A DNA stretch of 57,500 nt from assembly GCA_009760855.2 (NCBI GenBank), contig WPIO01000074.1, positions 1,822,501-1,880,000 of the forward strand, given 5' to 3'. Source of the DNA: Cristatella mucedo. Its lineage: Eukaryota; Bryozoa; Phylactolaemata; Cristatellidae. The first letter of the stretch is position 1. Each line of letters opens with the position of its first letter. The notes below the pieces were generated by a model. The model had not been told where the DNA came from, ran no database searches, and saw nothing but the letters and a program-made list of their open reading frames with translations. Position numbers and translations under genes: made by a program. Shown here piece after piece: positions 22,583-33,300 of the stretch.

Positions 22583-22614
22583 CCTTCCAGAGTCACAAGT
22601 CAAAGGAATATTAT
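22556..22614 (-). other. Exon 2 of copy A
   Basis: A 59-nt exon between acceptor TTGTTGTCTTCGTAG and donor GTGAGTGCG. It holds 32 nt of 5' UTR and 27 nt of CDS. The acceptor and the first bases (AT....TTC) are shared with 28,344, 38,103 and 9029. Confidence 0.65.
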
Positions 22615-23755
22615 CTACGAAGACAACAAGCTGAAGCTTCGCCCAGCACGCGACAATGGCCGAATATGGTGAGGCGAGAGCGAACACGCGAACGGAGCCG
22701 CCTGGTCACGGTAATTCTTTGACCCTGACAAGACAAGTCGCAAATGCAGTCCGACCCTCCGAGGGCGTAGACAGTTTTAATGTTCGATGAGGAGAGCAAG
22801 GGTCCCTTTCCCTACCCCAAAGCCTGGGAAAGTTTGCCCTAGAATATCGGGCTTCTCTTTGTCCATCAGGAGAGGGGCAGTTTCCCTCCTGCCACGTGGC
22901 GTTGCCACTGCCACCCTTCGTACCACGTCTTTGGCAGTGTTCGACAGGTCGATGCTGATCTCGTGTGTGCGTCCCGGGGCTTTTGCGACACACCGATTGC
23001 TGGCTGGGTACGCTGGGCAGGCGGGTACGGAGTTTAGGCAGATGGCTAGAGGGACAAGTGCCAATAGAGGCTAGCGGGAGGGAGATGTAGGCGGTAAGAA
23101 GCTATGAGAGGCCATCTGCTGAGATGGTAACCTGACACGACGGTCAGGTCCATTCATAGCTAATCATTGCCGTCATCCTGCGTCCGGCCAGACGACCGGC
23201 TTCGGCAAGATGGTGACAACCACTGGCCCCCCTCTCGAGGCCTAGCAGGCTATCAAGCCGGGGTGAGTGTGCTTCTGCACGGCACTCGCTTAAACGGAGA
23301 CGATGGAAAGCCTTCTGGAGTTTGGCGAAGAGAGGAAAGTGAGGGCGCAGATGAACGCTCGGCGTTGCACTCGGCGTAAGCAGACGTGCAATGACGGCTA
23401 AGTCTCCTTCCGTCGCCGGTGCAGGCGAGAGCGCATCAGCCCACGTGACCGCTAGCCCGTGTGCACTGGGCTTCCGCCGGTATCCCGAGACTCCGCCAAA
23501 ACGTCCGGGAGGCGCGAAATACGCGGTCCCTGCGAGACCTTCGGCGACCTGGAACGGCTGGGCGGCCGACCAAACATCGGCAGCGGCGGCGGCCGCCGCC
23601 CCACGACGATGAGCTGAACTTCGGGCAGCCGCCGATGCCACAGAGGGCTGCTGGGGGTCCTGAGCCCAGGCTCTCGAGCGGCAGAGACTCTCAAGCGGAA
23701 GGAGCACGGGATCAGCCCCAGCGCTTGCGCCCGAAGTTCGGAGCGAGCTACCTAC

Positions 23756-24040
23756 CTCGTAGCTGGCGACCGACGGCGGCGACAAGTGGGCAGCCAAGTG
23801 CCAATCCACCCAAGTGGACGGCTCCAAACTCCGCCCGCCAGGAGGGAGCCGCTCTGGGCATGAGGCTGCCAAACAAAAGAACAAAAGGTTCTTGAAGAGC
23901 TGGCGGGTGAGGGCGGCGCCTAAAGGCGGGGTTGGGGGCGTCGAGCCTCGAAATGAGCCACCCCGGGGGACCCCAGACCCCTAAAGGCGGGGGGGGGTGG
24001 GGTGGGGTGGGGCGCCGAGCCTCGAAATGCGCCACGGGGC
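23756..24040 (-). other. Probable first (5' UTR) exon of copy A
   Basis: A GC-rich segment ending at 23,756 in donor CTACGAG then GTAGGTAG, matched at 30,343 and 39,467. It has a conserved AAAGAACAAAAGGTTC-like block (plus strand, near 23,880). Translated, all three copies contain EPFVLL-like pieces, but they are not kept in one frame with exon 2 across copies, so I take it as untranslated. Its 5' end is unknown. Confidence 0.45.
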
Positions 24041-24046
24041 CCCAGG
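23919..24046. repeat. Imperfect tandem duplication with G-run
   Basis: CCTAAAGGCGGGG..CGAGCCTCGAAATG occurs twice (from 23,919 and 23,980). The second copy carries an expanded run of Gs and three further GGGG blocks (23,988-24,012), a strong potential G-quadruplex on the plus strand. Confidence 0.8.
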
Positions 24047-24468
24047 CGCACCAAGCGACGCGAACGCCTCCACAGACGAAAGCAGTTTATTTACCCAATT
24101 TTTCGAGCAGTAGCACTCTGGCACTAAACGTCATCTGTCCTCTTGTGGATAGACCGACGCATTCGGGCCCATTTTGCCATAGTGTCAAACCCTTCGCCGG
24201 CCAGAAGAGCTCCTTTCGGCTGACATCTGGCGGCCGTCTCTGAAACCGCAGATAACGTGCAGCTCGTGCTCAGAAATCAAGCATCGAGCCCGATCTCGTG
24301 CTGCTGCAATACTAAACGCAGTCTGTGCAGATTAGTATTTTGAAAGTTCCCGTACATCCTGTCAAAGATCACTGAACGCTACCTGCTGGCATGCTGAAAA
24401 GCAAATAATCACTTCCGTTTAGGGTCGGGTATGGCACCGAATGATATCTCTATACGTCGGTCTGGGCT

Positions 24469-24876
24469 TTGTACGGAATTAGCCTTGCGTCCCCCTGCAT
24501 CGTAAAAACGGATGCCGTTAATCGATCACTAATCGAAGAGCTAATCGAAGAGCTTATCGTGTTAAAAGAGCCTTGCATATCTCTGCTCCTGTACCTCAAT
24601 CTCGCGTCCGTCTTTGAAAGTAATGCCTCCAGTACCGGTATGCCCAAAACCATAGAGCTCCTTGCCGACCAGACTGATGTACGTACCCCATGTTGGGCTA
24701 TTCAGAATTGGGATAAGCAAAAAGCTGGCACCTTAAGAACAGCCTTTGCTCCTTCGACTGCAGGAGCCAGCATTTACGTACTTAAATTGCTGGCGAAGTT
24801 ACTGTTCACGTTAATTGTTTTTCTACCCGCAGCGACGCTACTACTCTTGCGCCACCGGCGAGTGACCTCAAAATGA
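24469..24876 (+). other. Open frame in the unit-A-specific insertion
   Basis: A 135-codon open frame (TTG at its start) in sequence present in unit A but absent from B and C. It contains IEELIEELI from a small 12-bp duplication, and ends with a hydrophobic segment (LKLLAKLLFTLIVFLPAATL) plus basic residues, as in a C-terminal membrane anchor. No family is recognised. It may be part of an inserted element. Confidence 0.3.
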
Positions 24877-25849
24877 TCTTGTTCTCCAAACTGTTAACAT
24901 AAAGCGGTCCTACCGTAAAGGTTATTATTAATGACGCTATCATGGAAGCTGCTATCGGCAGTTTAGGGGACGATTAGGTATTTTGCTGCCGAGAGTCAGT
25001 GCAGCTGTTCTGGATGCCAAGTTTAGCGTTCCACTTTCCTTTTTACTTCTCTTCCTGCAGACCAAGAGAGCTTGCCTTTTTCCGTGCTAAGAATGCAGCC
25101 CATCACACACGATGACAGTGCGAACTGACGGAAAATGTCCACCAAAATTACGCAGGAGCCTCCACCACGATGTTTCACTTAAGCCACGTATCTCGTGCCC
25201 AAGCAAGTGAACGCGAACAAGAGAGAGCAACTCAGCTCGCATGCTGCAAGCGTCCGCAGAGCCCAGAATTACAGTGGTACTTGCTCCTTCACTCGCCGTG
25301 GACACCTGAAAGTTGGTCAGGCTCGCAGCCTCGTGAGGCAAGTGGGGGGGGGGGGGGGGGTTAGCGGCGAAATACCAATCGTATTGAGAATGACTAAAAA
25401 GCAAGCGTCAAACCGTTGCATGAGCGTGGCGGGGAAATCTGATTGAAAAATGGTTCGATGGCAACAGACCTTAAGAAAGAAACACTGCGACCCTCTTTTC
25501 AATGTTGCCATCGTCTTTAAACCATCAGCAGTCAAAGGCAGCTGCAGCCAAAAATCAGAAATGGGCTCAGAAACGAGCAAAATATTATCGCTAGAATGGT
25601 CGGGGCAGCATTTTCATAGACGGGTCTCGGCAGCATATGCACCCGATGCCTTAGCAAAAAGCGAAACAGGCGTAACGGTGCCCGATGACGTCACCGGGTT
25701 GTGGAAATTGGCAGCCGAGTAGATGCCGTGTAGCACGCCAAACAATTCGCCAGTATTTTTTAGACGCTGGCAGGCGCTGCGACTTTGGCAGGGCGAGGCT
25801 ACCAATAGAGAGCATGACACTTTAGTTTACCGTACCGGAATCGTAACGT

Positions 25850-27200
25850 AAACTGATTATCGCGACCTCGTAGGAAAACAGGAGATATGTATATCTCGTG
25901 AAACTTTGAGAAAATGCAGCGTACCAGTAACAGCGAGGGCTTTTTTGCTATGCATATTTGGCTTTAGTGTGGCTGGGAGATTTCGGTTTAAGCTATGCAT
26001 TTGCATCCAGCAGCTGTAATGGGCTTCAGCCAGTCCGTCAGGCTGTTTGACATTCGTGAACCAGGCAGTCCTATAAACGACCGGCAGGTGGAAATTCTGG
26101 AACTGCCGCTATTGTGCTAGGCTGCAGCTAATTAGGCCCGCGCAGTTTTCTAAACAATTCTTTCGAATAAAGCTATGATTACTGACGGTTACATGTACTG
26201 TCCGATCGCCATATATACCCAACCGCTTTCCATATAAATGCCAGTGGAAGGCTGCTTGTCAGAGATAAGTCTCCTGCTCGGTGTAATTGTCAATAAAAAC
26301 GTCGTCCGCCGCAAGTGCCCATAAAAATTTCGTGGTTGTGGCAGCCGTTTTAGCAACTGCAGAAAGCAGCAGCTATCGGCAATAGTGTAGGAGGTACCTG
26401 CAGCCTGTAGCTGCCGACGGCGTACAGCAGAGCTGCATACTGCAGGCAGCGAACAGCAGCAACGGCGATCGGCTGATTGGCCAGCAACAGAGTGGACTGA
26501 AGACGAGCGGTCTCTAGGCAAGCAGGAGGCCGGTGGGCATCAGGCGGCAAAAAGAAGGCAGCGATGACCCTGCAACCGGAAGTCACGCGGCAGGGCGGGC
26601 AGCTATGGGCAGGAAACTAACAACAGGCGTCACGTGGAAGGAATTCACGTGCACGCTGCAACGGCAGAGGCAGCAGAAGCCGAGGTAGTATCAGCACAGG
26701 CAGTAGCAGCGAGGAAACAGCAGCTGCAGACATTCAGCTGTGATTGCAAATGCAGCGGCCGCAGAGCAACGGCAGTGGCAGAGTGGTGGCAACACCAGAT
26801 TGACAGCAACGGCAGCAGAGGAGAGACGCATCATTGGTGGCAGCGGCTGGACTAGAGTGCAACTCGTCGAAGAGAGGCCACAGCAGCAGATAGGCGCGGA
26901 AGCAGCAGAGGCTAAGCCGCGGCGAGCGGCAGCGGCGGCCTAAAGGCAGGAGATACAGCGAGGCAGCTGCAGCGGTAGACCGTGGGCAGCGGAAGTGAGG
27001 CCGCAGCGGCCTAGGAGCAGATCGGCACTGGATGCTGATCAGTGGCAGCGGCCAAGAGGCAGGAGCTGTCGAACGGCCCCCAGTTGTCGAGCAGCTGCAC
27101 TTGCAGAGCGAAATGGTGCCATTTTTGTTTAGATGGAGCATTGAATAGGATTTCCCGAAGTTTTAGCGGCAAGAGCTCCGAATAAATGCTACGAATGTAG
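25850..27200. repeat. Block P of unit B
   Basis: Nearly colinear with 35,600-36,670 and more loosely with 42,690-43,510. Shared words include TCTCGTGAAACTTTGAGAAA, TGGAAATTCTGGAACTGCCG, GTCAATAAAAACGTCGTC and CAGCAACGGCGATCGGCTGA. A TATAAAT lies at 26,234. Frames are open on both strands in B (26,521-26,189 minus) and C (36,590-35,928 minus), but D does not keep them. The middle is GCAGCA-rich. Coding status is undecided. Confidence 0.7.
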
Positions 27201-27350
27201 CGCACATCTAAAAGGTGAAAACGGGCGCGTCCCGAGAGTTCGCCACGAGCGTCGTCGGAGCGAAGAGTGCAGCACTTAAGCTGACGCGCTCAGTAGCTCA
27301 CTGCGTACATGTAAACGCATGGTAACCAGTGTGGGACGGCCATGCGTGCA

Positions 27351-27356
27351 TTTATT
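27351..27356 (-). terminator. Poly(A) signal of copy B
   Basis: AATAAA overlapping the stop codon of copy B, followed by TGCACGCATGGCC, alignable with the sequence downstream of copy C. Confidence 0.7.
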
Positions 27357-28318
27357 CACGCACAGGAGCAGGCATGCTGGCATTCTTGTCGATTCTTTGA
27401 TAATTCTGCGATTGAATCAAGCATATACCTGCGACGCCTTGAGGCAAATCTACAATCGGGAGCGGCACCCTGGCCTGGAATCTCGCGGCGGGCACATCCG
27501 TAAATTGTGTGAGCGATTGCGGCTGCTGCAGGAAACGCCGATCTTCGTCGTCCAGCACCGGCACCGGCGTGGCGAGCGCGATCAGACTCGGCGCCGCCAC
27601 AAAATACGGGACGTCGACGGGTGGCAGGCTGCCCGTGCGGGCAAGGGTCTTGCTCAGGCTAGCGGCCGCTCGGGTTTCGGACAGCAAGTCTCGGGCTGCC
27701 AGCTGCCATTGCTCTTCGCTGATAGGCTGCCGTGCCGACGGCAACACCTGCAGCGAGCGAGAGCGAGCGTCGAAATCCAAACTTGGCTAGAGCGACCGCA
27801 GCCTTTCGCCGCCGAGAGCGAGTCGTGCAACGCGACTTGAAACACGTGCGCTCGTTCGCACGGCGGCGGCCACCGCCGTCGGCGGAAATGTGGCACACAA
27901 GCCTTCAAATGGCCGGTGCCTTCGAGCGCCTGGCTCGAGTGGGAAACACAAATCGGAAATTAAAGCTGGTGGCCATGGCCTGCAACCGGTGCCCGCGGCT
28001 GTACGAGAAGGCGGCGGCTGCGAAGTGCTGCACGTAGCAACTTCGAACTGCGATCCAATTGAAGTTTCGGCATTTAGGGATTCGCGCGAAAAGGCCGCGT
28101 GGTCAGCACAAAAAGCGGGCGGCACTGCGGTTGCTGCAGCGCGGACCGTTCACTGCGAAAGGGGCGGAGGCGCGAGCGAGCGCTGTCGATCGTGGTGCGA
28201 TCGGCGATCGACGATCGAGTCAATCGACTCAGCGATCGATGTCGATATCGACAGCGCGTTCGAGCTATGCCGCAGCGACCGGCTCACTCACCTTCTTCTT
28301 CTTCCCTCTGCCTGGCAT
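27352..28318 (-). CDS. Tandem-family gene, copy B (unrecognised, spliced, 140 aa)
   Basis: The model is exon 2 CDS 28,318-28,292 (MPGRGKKKK), intron 28,291-27,748 (544 bp, donor GTGAGTGAG, pyrimidine-rich CTCGCTGCAG acceptor, phase 0), and last exon 27,747-27,352. The core reads TGSLPPVDVPYF, then VPVLDDEDRRFLQQPQSL, then ARFQARVPLPIVD, then GVAGICLIQSQN, closely parallel to copies A and C. It has a longer C-terminus (ending MPAPVRE) than C. The TAA stop sits inside the conserved AATAAA, as in A. The basic MPGRGKKKK start is shared in style with copy C (MPGRASKKQ) but not with A. Function is unknown, and no membrane or secretion signal is seen. Confidence 0.7.
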
Positions 28319-28344
28319 CTTATTTTCGGTCAAAGGAATGCGAT
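28292..28344 (-). other. Exon 2 of copy B
   Basis: A 53-nt exon with acceptor TTTATTGCCTTCGTAG and donor GTGAGTGAG. It holds 26 nt of 5' UTR and the invariant 27 nt of CDS. Confidence 0.65.
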
Positions 28345-29519
28345 CTACGAAGGCAATAAAAAGTATTTGCATGGAAGGCGACGGTGGCCTATTATGGCAA
28401 GGTGAGCATGCACGCGAAAATGGTGCGGTCTGGTCCCGGAACTAGTGGCTCACAAAATACCAGTAAAAACGCAGCCCGGCATGCCCGGGGCAGCGTCAAA
28501 GAGTTTTACGTTAGATTGGGAGGGCAAGAGAACCTTGCCCTCCCCCATCGCTTGGATAAGTCTGCCCCCCAGGATATCGGGACTTCCCTCTGTCCATCGC
28601 TGGGTGAGGGGCATTGCTCCCCTGCCACTCGGCTCCGCGACTCCGTAGCATTCGAATGGTCAATGCCGACCGCATGACGGCATTCCGGCGCTTGTGACAC
28701 ATCGATCGAGGGCTGGGTATGGGAAGATGGCGGGTTTGGGGTTTAGACAGATGGCGGGTGAGGCAACTGCCGGTAGACGCCAGCGGAAGGGTGGGCATTT
28801 GCGATGGAAGAAGAAACGATCGAAGAAGCCGTCTGGGGAGCCGGTATCGTGACACGATGGCCGTGTCCATCGTAGGTAATCATTGCCATTATCTGGCGTC
28901 AGGCCCGGCATCCCGCCTCGGTAAGATGGCTGCTTCGACCCGCGCCCACTCATGGCCAAGCAGTCTAGCAAGCCGGAGCGGATGTGCTTCCAAGCGACGT
29001 GCTTAAGTGCCGGCGAGCGAAAGCTGCCTTTCCAAAGTTTGGCCGTTGGTGGAAAGTGAGAGCCCAGACGAACGCTTCACGTTTTACTCGACCTACCTAC
29101 CCGTCGCACGCTTTGTTAAACAGCGGTCGTGGACGGAAGTCCGAGCCAACCAGCGGGAGAGAATCGGCAGATCTCGCCGGCTGCCTCGGCAGCTGCGAGC
29201 CGCTGCTGAGAGCGACTAGAATTGCTGCCGCATAAATATCCAAGACCACTTTTTGGGGATCTGAAGGCCTCGAGGTCCACACAGGCAGATGAGAAACGGC
29301 GACAAAGTCTCAGTTAATCGCCGACGCGTGCGAAAGCGTAGCAGCCCTCTAGCCTACTAGCCCGCCCGCCCGCTCGCGGCACTTCGGTAGTTGGCTGCTT
29401 GCCAGCGCCACCGCACCGAGTGACTAGCCAGCGTTTGCCACGTCTCTGCCTAGTCACTTTCGAGGCGAAATACCCTGTCACCACGAGTCCTACGACGAGC
29501 GGGAACAGCTTGTTGGCCT

Positions 29520-30170
29520 ACGAAAGGGTAGCGGATTATTGTAATTCCCTTTTGGCTTGGTTACCAAAGAAAGCTATTATGCCACTACAGCTGACTATGA
29601 ATATGGCTGCAAGGCTGGTCTTCAAGTCCCAGTGGTTTGAGCACGTGTCACCTCTGCTGAAAGAGCTAGGATGGTTGCCGGTTGAGCAAAGGATGCAGAG
29701 CAAAGTTCTTACGCTGACCCACAAGGCCCGCCACGGTTTGGCTCATTCGTACCTAGCTAAACTGCTGCATCATTTTCAGCCTGTTCGCGCCCTCAGGTCT
29801 TGTGTGGACAATAAATTAGCTGTCCCATTCCTCCGCTTAAAGACAGTTGGCGACAGAAGCTTTTGTTCTGCAGGTCCTAGACTGTGGAACTTGTTTCCAC
29901 AATTCTTATGCTACGACATCAACTCTCCAACTGCCGACTATGGCTCATCTTTTTCAGCTGTCCTAAACTGCTACTTCTATGCTACTCACTACCTCAACTG
30001 CTCTCCTAACTCTGCTATGCTTCCCACTTTCTCGTTGTTGCGTGAGACGAAGTCTGTTGGCTACCGAATGCGTACCGAAAGCCGTTTAGGCTGTGAGTGG
30101 GCTATACAAAACTTTCCTGCGTAACACCCACATTGTCTTTATGACTTTGTGGAGTTACTGACAGAGATAC
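29520..30170 (+). mobile_element. LINE-beta, 5'-truncated C-terminal part
   Basis: Encodes the C-terminal third of an L2/CR1-type reverse-transcriptase protein: DYCNSLLAWLPKKAI, then NMAARLVFKSQW, then LKELGWLPVEQRMQSKVLTL, then VPFLRLKTVGDRSF, then SAGPRLWN. The frame is open to 30,124. The 3' UTR (GCTATACAAAACTTTCCTGC) matches 52,797-52,820. It is inserted in unit B between blocks that are neighbours in unit C (39.14 and 39.29 kb), on the strand opposite to the host gene, inside its first intron. Confidence 0.85.
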
Positions 30171-30342
30171 ACCTAGCGGATGCCGCCGCCGCCGCTAAAG
30201 AGAAGGCATGCCCGGCTCAGCAGCCTATGCCACCGCGGACGGTGGGTCCTGAGCCCACGCTCTCGAGTGACCAAGACAAGATCGGAAAGAGCGCCGGATC
30301 AGAGCTCACGCGCGAGCAATTCGCAAGGAGTGATCTACCTAC

Positions 30343-30670
30343 CTCGTCGAAGTCGACCGACGGTGGCCCCGAGATACAGACAGCCAAGTGCCGGTTTACC
30401 CGACGAGCGATACCGCAACCCCCCCCCCCGAAAGGGGGCGGTTTCGCATGCGGCTGTCACACAGAAGAACAAAAGGTGCCGGAAGAGCTGACGCATGAGG
30501 GCGGCGCTTAAAGGAGGCGGTCGAGCCTCGAAATTCCCCCCCCGCCCCGCCCCCACCCCCCCCCCAGCGAACCCGCGTGTGTCGTACTAAGCTAAGCGAA
30601 CGCCTCAGGGAGCGAAAAGAGATTTTCTTACCGAATTCTGGAAAAGGTCGCACTCTGGAACTGAACAAAA
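30343..30670 (-). other. Probable first (5' UTR) exon of copy B
   Basis: Ends at 30,343 with donor GACGAG then GTAGGTAG, as in copy A. It contains the conserved AGAAGAACAAAAGGT block (plus strand, 30,463) and homopolymer C runs at 30,419-30,430 and 30,535-30,566. A single-base length difference in the first C run would explain why its translation is out of frame with A and C. Confidence 0.45.
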
Positions 30671-30779
30671 TTTATTCGCTCCAGGGTTGACGGATTTATT
30701 CTGGCTCAGCATGTTGTCCGAACGCCCTCGCCTGCTCGAGTTCCTCGGTCGAAATCATGCGGCCGTGACTGCAATCACC

Positions 30780-31005
30780 AATTATTAATCGTGCATTATT
30801 AATTATTATATCACTATTAGTTATTTAATAATGATAATAAATTTTTATATTGTATAATTATTATATTATATTATTATTAATGTATTATAATTATATATAT
30901 ACATTATATAATATTATATTATACTTTATTATATAATTATTATATTAAATTTAATTATAATTAATCATTATATGATTTATTATTTTTAAATATTAATGTG
31001 CAGCG
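30780..31005. repeat. AT-rich low-complexity insertion
   Basis: Almost pure A/T (ATTATTA, TATAAT words) between two blocks that adjoin in unit A. No coding potential is seen. Confidence 0.85.
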
Positions 31006-31449
31006 GATGGGCATAAAATGCACATCGAGCCAGAGCACGCTCTGAAGCAACACTAATCGCACTCTGTGTGCAGATCGCTAGTTTGAAATTTCCCATATAG
31101 CCTGTCGCAGATCACTGAACTCAGCCTGATGGAATGGTGAATGCGAATAAACACGGTATGCTACTGTCGGAGCCTCCGCCTTGTTATTTTACTCAAGTCA
31201 CGTCGTGCATTACCACTCAAGTGAACACACGCGTGCGAGTGCCAGGCTGTGCACAAGTCCAAAGCTCGGTGGGCACCTACAGAGTGCAGACTCACAGTGG
31301 CGTTCGCTCGTTCACGCGCCGCGGGCTCCGAAAGGTTTCGCAAGCTTGCCGCCTCGAGTGCGATGGTTTAGCGTCGACGGGTATTTCCGCGACGTGCACA
31401 CGTGTGGTGACTTTAGCAGAGCTAGGTTACAATAGGGAGCATGGCACCC

Positions 31450-33300
31450 ACGCCGAAATATCGACATACTTTTGCACCACGTGGGCATGGCGAGGCATAA
31501 TTATGCACCATCAGCCATTCAGTATAACTCTATTCATAGTTTCTGTATTGACCTGATGGTTAAAGTTCTCTCACGACCAAGCTCTGGCTGAGGTCATGGT
31601 CTGGAGCTCTGTGGCACATGTGAAGCGACAGAATATAGATGAAGTTTGCTGACGGAACTATAAAAATGAATTATGTTATTATTACTAAAAGCGTGAGGCT
31701 CAAGGACTGACTGTCACGCGAGTTGAGTTTTAAATGCTGACTCCCTTCTGCTGATGATTTATGACCGAATAGCTGCGATAAAGCAGAAGCGTGGAATTAT
31801 CAACAGAGTCATTAACTAAAATTAGCTGATTTAATAGCATCATTTTGACAGTGGCAGAAGAGCCTGTCCGGCTATCACCAAGGTTGACATTTGGCAATAG
31901 AACTTCGATCAACGGCAGGATTCAAAGCCACGACTTCGGTCGTGAACAGCGAACACGTAACCTCGTGGGCTATTGAGATCGGTAGTCCGGTTGATGCCGC
32001 AACTCATCCGATATCGGAGCAGTGCATGTTACAAGTCGAGTAGTAATACTGCTTTGGACGAGCTCAGAACGGCGCCAGTGATATTAAAATGTCGCTACGT
32101 CTACGCTTGTCTGTCGTGAGCGTCTTAGTTGCCACATCACACCACTTCTCGCCGACCTGCACTGGCAACCAGTCAAGCAACGAATTGACTTCAAAATGTT
32201 GTCATTCACTTTTAGGTTTCTTCATTTCTGGCTCCAACCTATCCTTTAGAGACCATGCTTTCACTTCCTGAGCTCACAAAACCTATAACTCACCCCTAAC
32301 TCACTCATTCCCGAGCCTCAAACTCTTTCATAGCGGCACAAAAGCTGCTATGTGATCTGGGTTGCCTAAGTCTCCCTCCCCACCCTCGCTGCAACGGCAA
32401 AAAATTATGAAGTTCTTAAATAACGACCCCCTGATTAGTGAACAACTAGCGTGCGAACGAGGCTCCTAGAATTTTTTCTAAAAGGAGAGGGCATCATGCT
32501 CACGAGGATCGCACTATTTCCGCCAAAATGCAACGGAGTCAGACGTCGTCTCTGTGCCAACCCCTATCCTGTGTAATAAATGGGCGCTGCCTTTGCTTAT
32601 GAAGGCCCAGGTCATATGACGTGCGGCAAAAATTGAAATAGACTGCATGAGTCTGCTTCGTCAAGTCATGTCCATCGAGCAGTCGGGATCAAACGTCTTT
32701 CCTTGAGTTAGATATACGAGCAAAGAGCGCTGTGAAGCTCGCCGGCATGGGTCGCCATCGAAGCAACTCGAGTTATATAGCGCCTCTCAAATCCAAAGAG
32801 TGACTAATAAAAAATCCATCAAGTATACTCGGTCAAATCAAGAGAACGCAGTTGATCTTACAAGCACCTCATCGAAACGTGAAAGAACTAGCGAACAGTG
32901 AACGAAGATGTACAATTATTAACGGCTGAGTGTGGCTCATTAGTCGCCATCTGATATGAAAGTACACGAAAGAAAATACGGTAACATATCGTTAGCTAAT
33001 TTAGGAATTATATCACTAACCGCTCTCCAGAGTAGACGGAGCAGTGGACGAACTAGCCTCATCCCACGGGTGAACCTGAACTTGCTAATGCCCTCTTGCT
33101 GTGTGGAAGGAAACGGTAGTGAATCTGGTATGGCTCACCGAGCATGGTAGGAATGCTGGCGCGCTTAAAGAATCGGTAGCCAAGTACTTCGAGCGTGAAA
33201 CCTGATGAGACCTAATCGGTGAGCTTTGCCTTTGAAATTCAACAGCAACCTCAGTCAATAGGCTAAGAATCTGTGTACACCAAAGAAAATGAAGAGACAG
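31450..33300. other. Left part of block T; no confident gene
   Basis: Partly alignable with unit C from about 39,950 (for example AAGTACACGAAAGAAAATAC at 32,958 against AAGCGTACACGAAGGAAAGT at 40,199). No gene is recognised, and open frames are under 66 codons. Confidence 0.4.
32125..32335 (+). mobile_element. LINE RT C-terminal scrap
   Basis: Read in one plus frame it gives LHWQPVKQRIDFKMLSFTFR, the typical start of the C-terminal region of CR1/L2-class LINEs. Frameshifts follow. It is not found at the matching place in unit C. Confidence 0.6.

Larger units (their letters stand above)
21560..25840. repeat. Segmental duplication unit A
   Basis: Alignable in the same order with units B and C. 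The order is last exon and poly(A) region (21.6-22.0), exon 2 block (22.55-23.3), GC-rich first-exon block (23.4-24.2), then a block shared with B (24.25-24.4 and 25.1-25.8, matching 31.01-31.45). It lacks block P at its left end and the 4-kb T block at its right end. It has extra sequence at 24.4-25.09 and 25.44-25.78 that B does not have. Confidence 0.75.

Noticed and set aside
23144-23884. 246-codon minus-strand open frame in unit A
   Set aside because: The aligned region of unit B has stops in this frame, and the similarity in C is no better than the DNA similarity. High GC explains the open frame.
28292-28318. Histone-H2A-like start MPGRGKKKK in copy B
   Set aside because: Only the first few residues look similar, and copy A (MPDPANMMQ) and the rest of the protein have no histone features.
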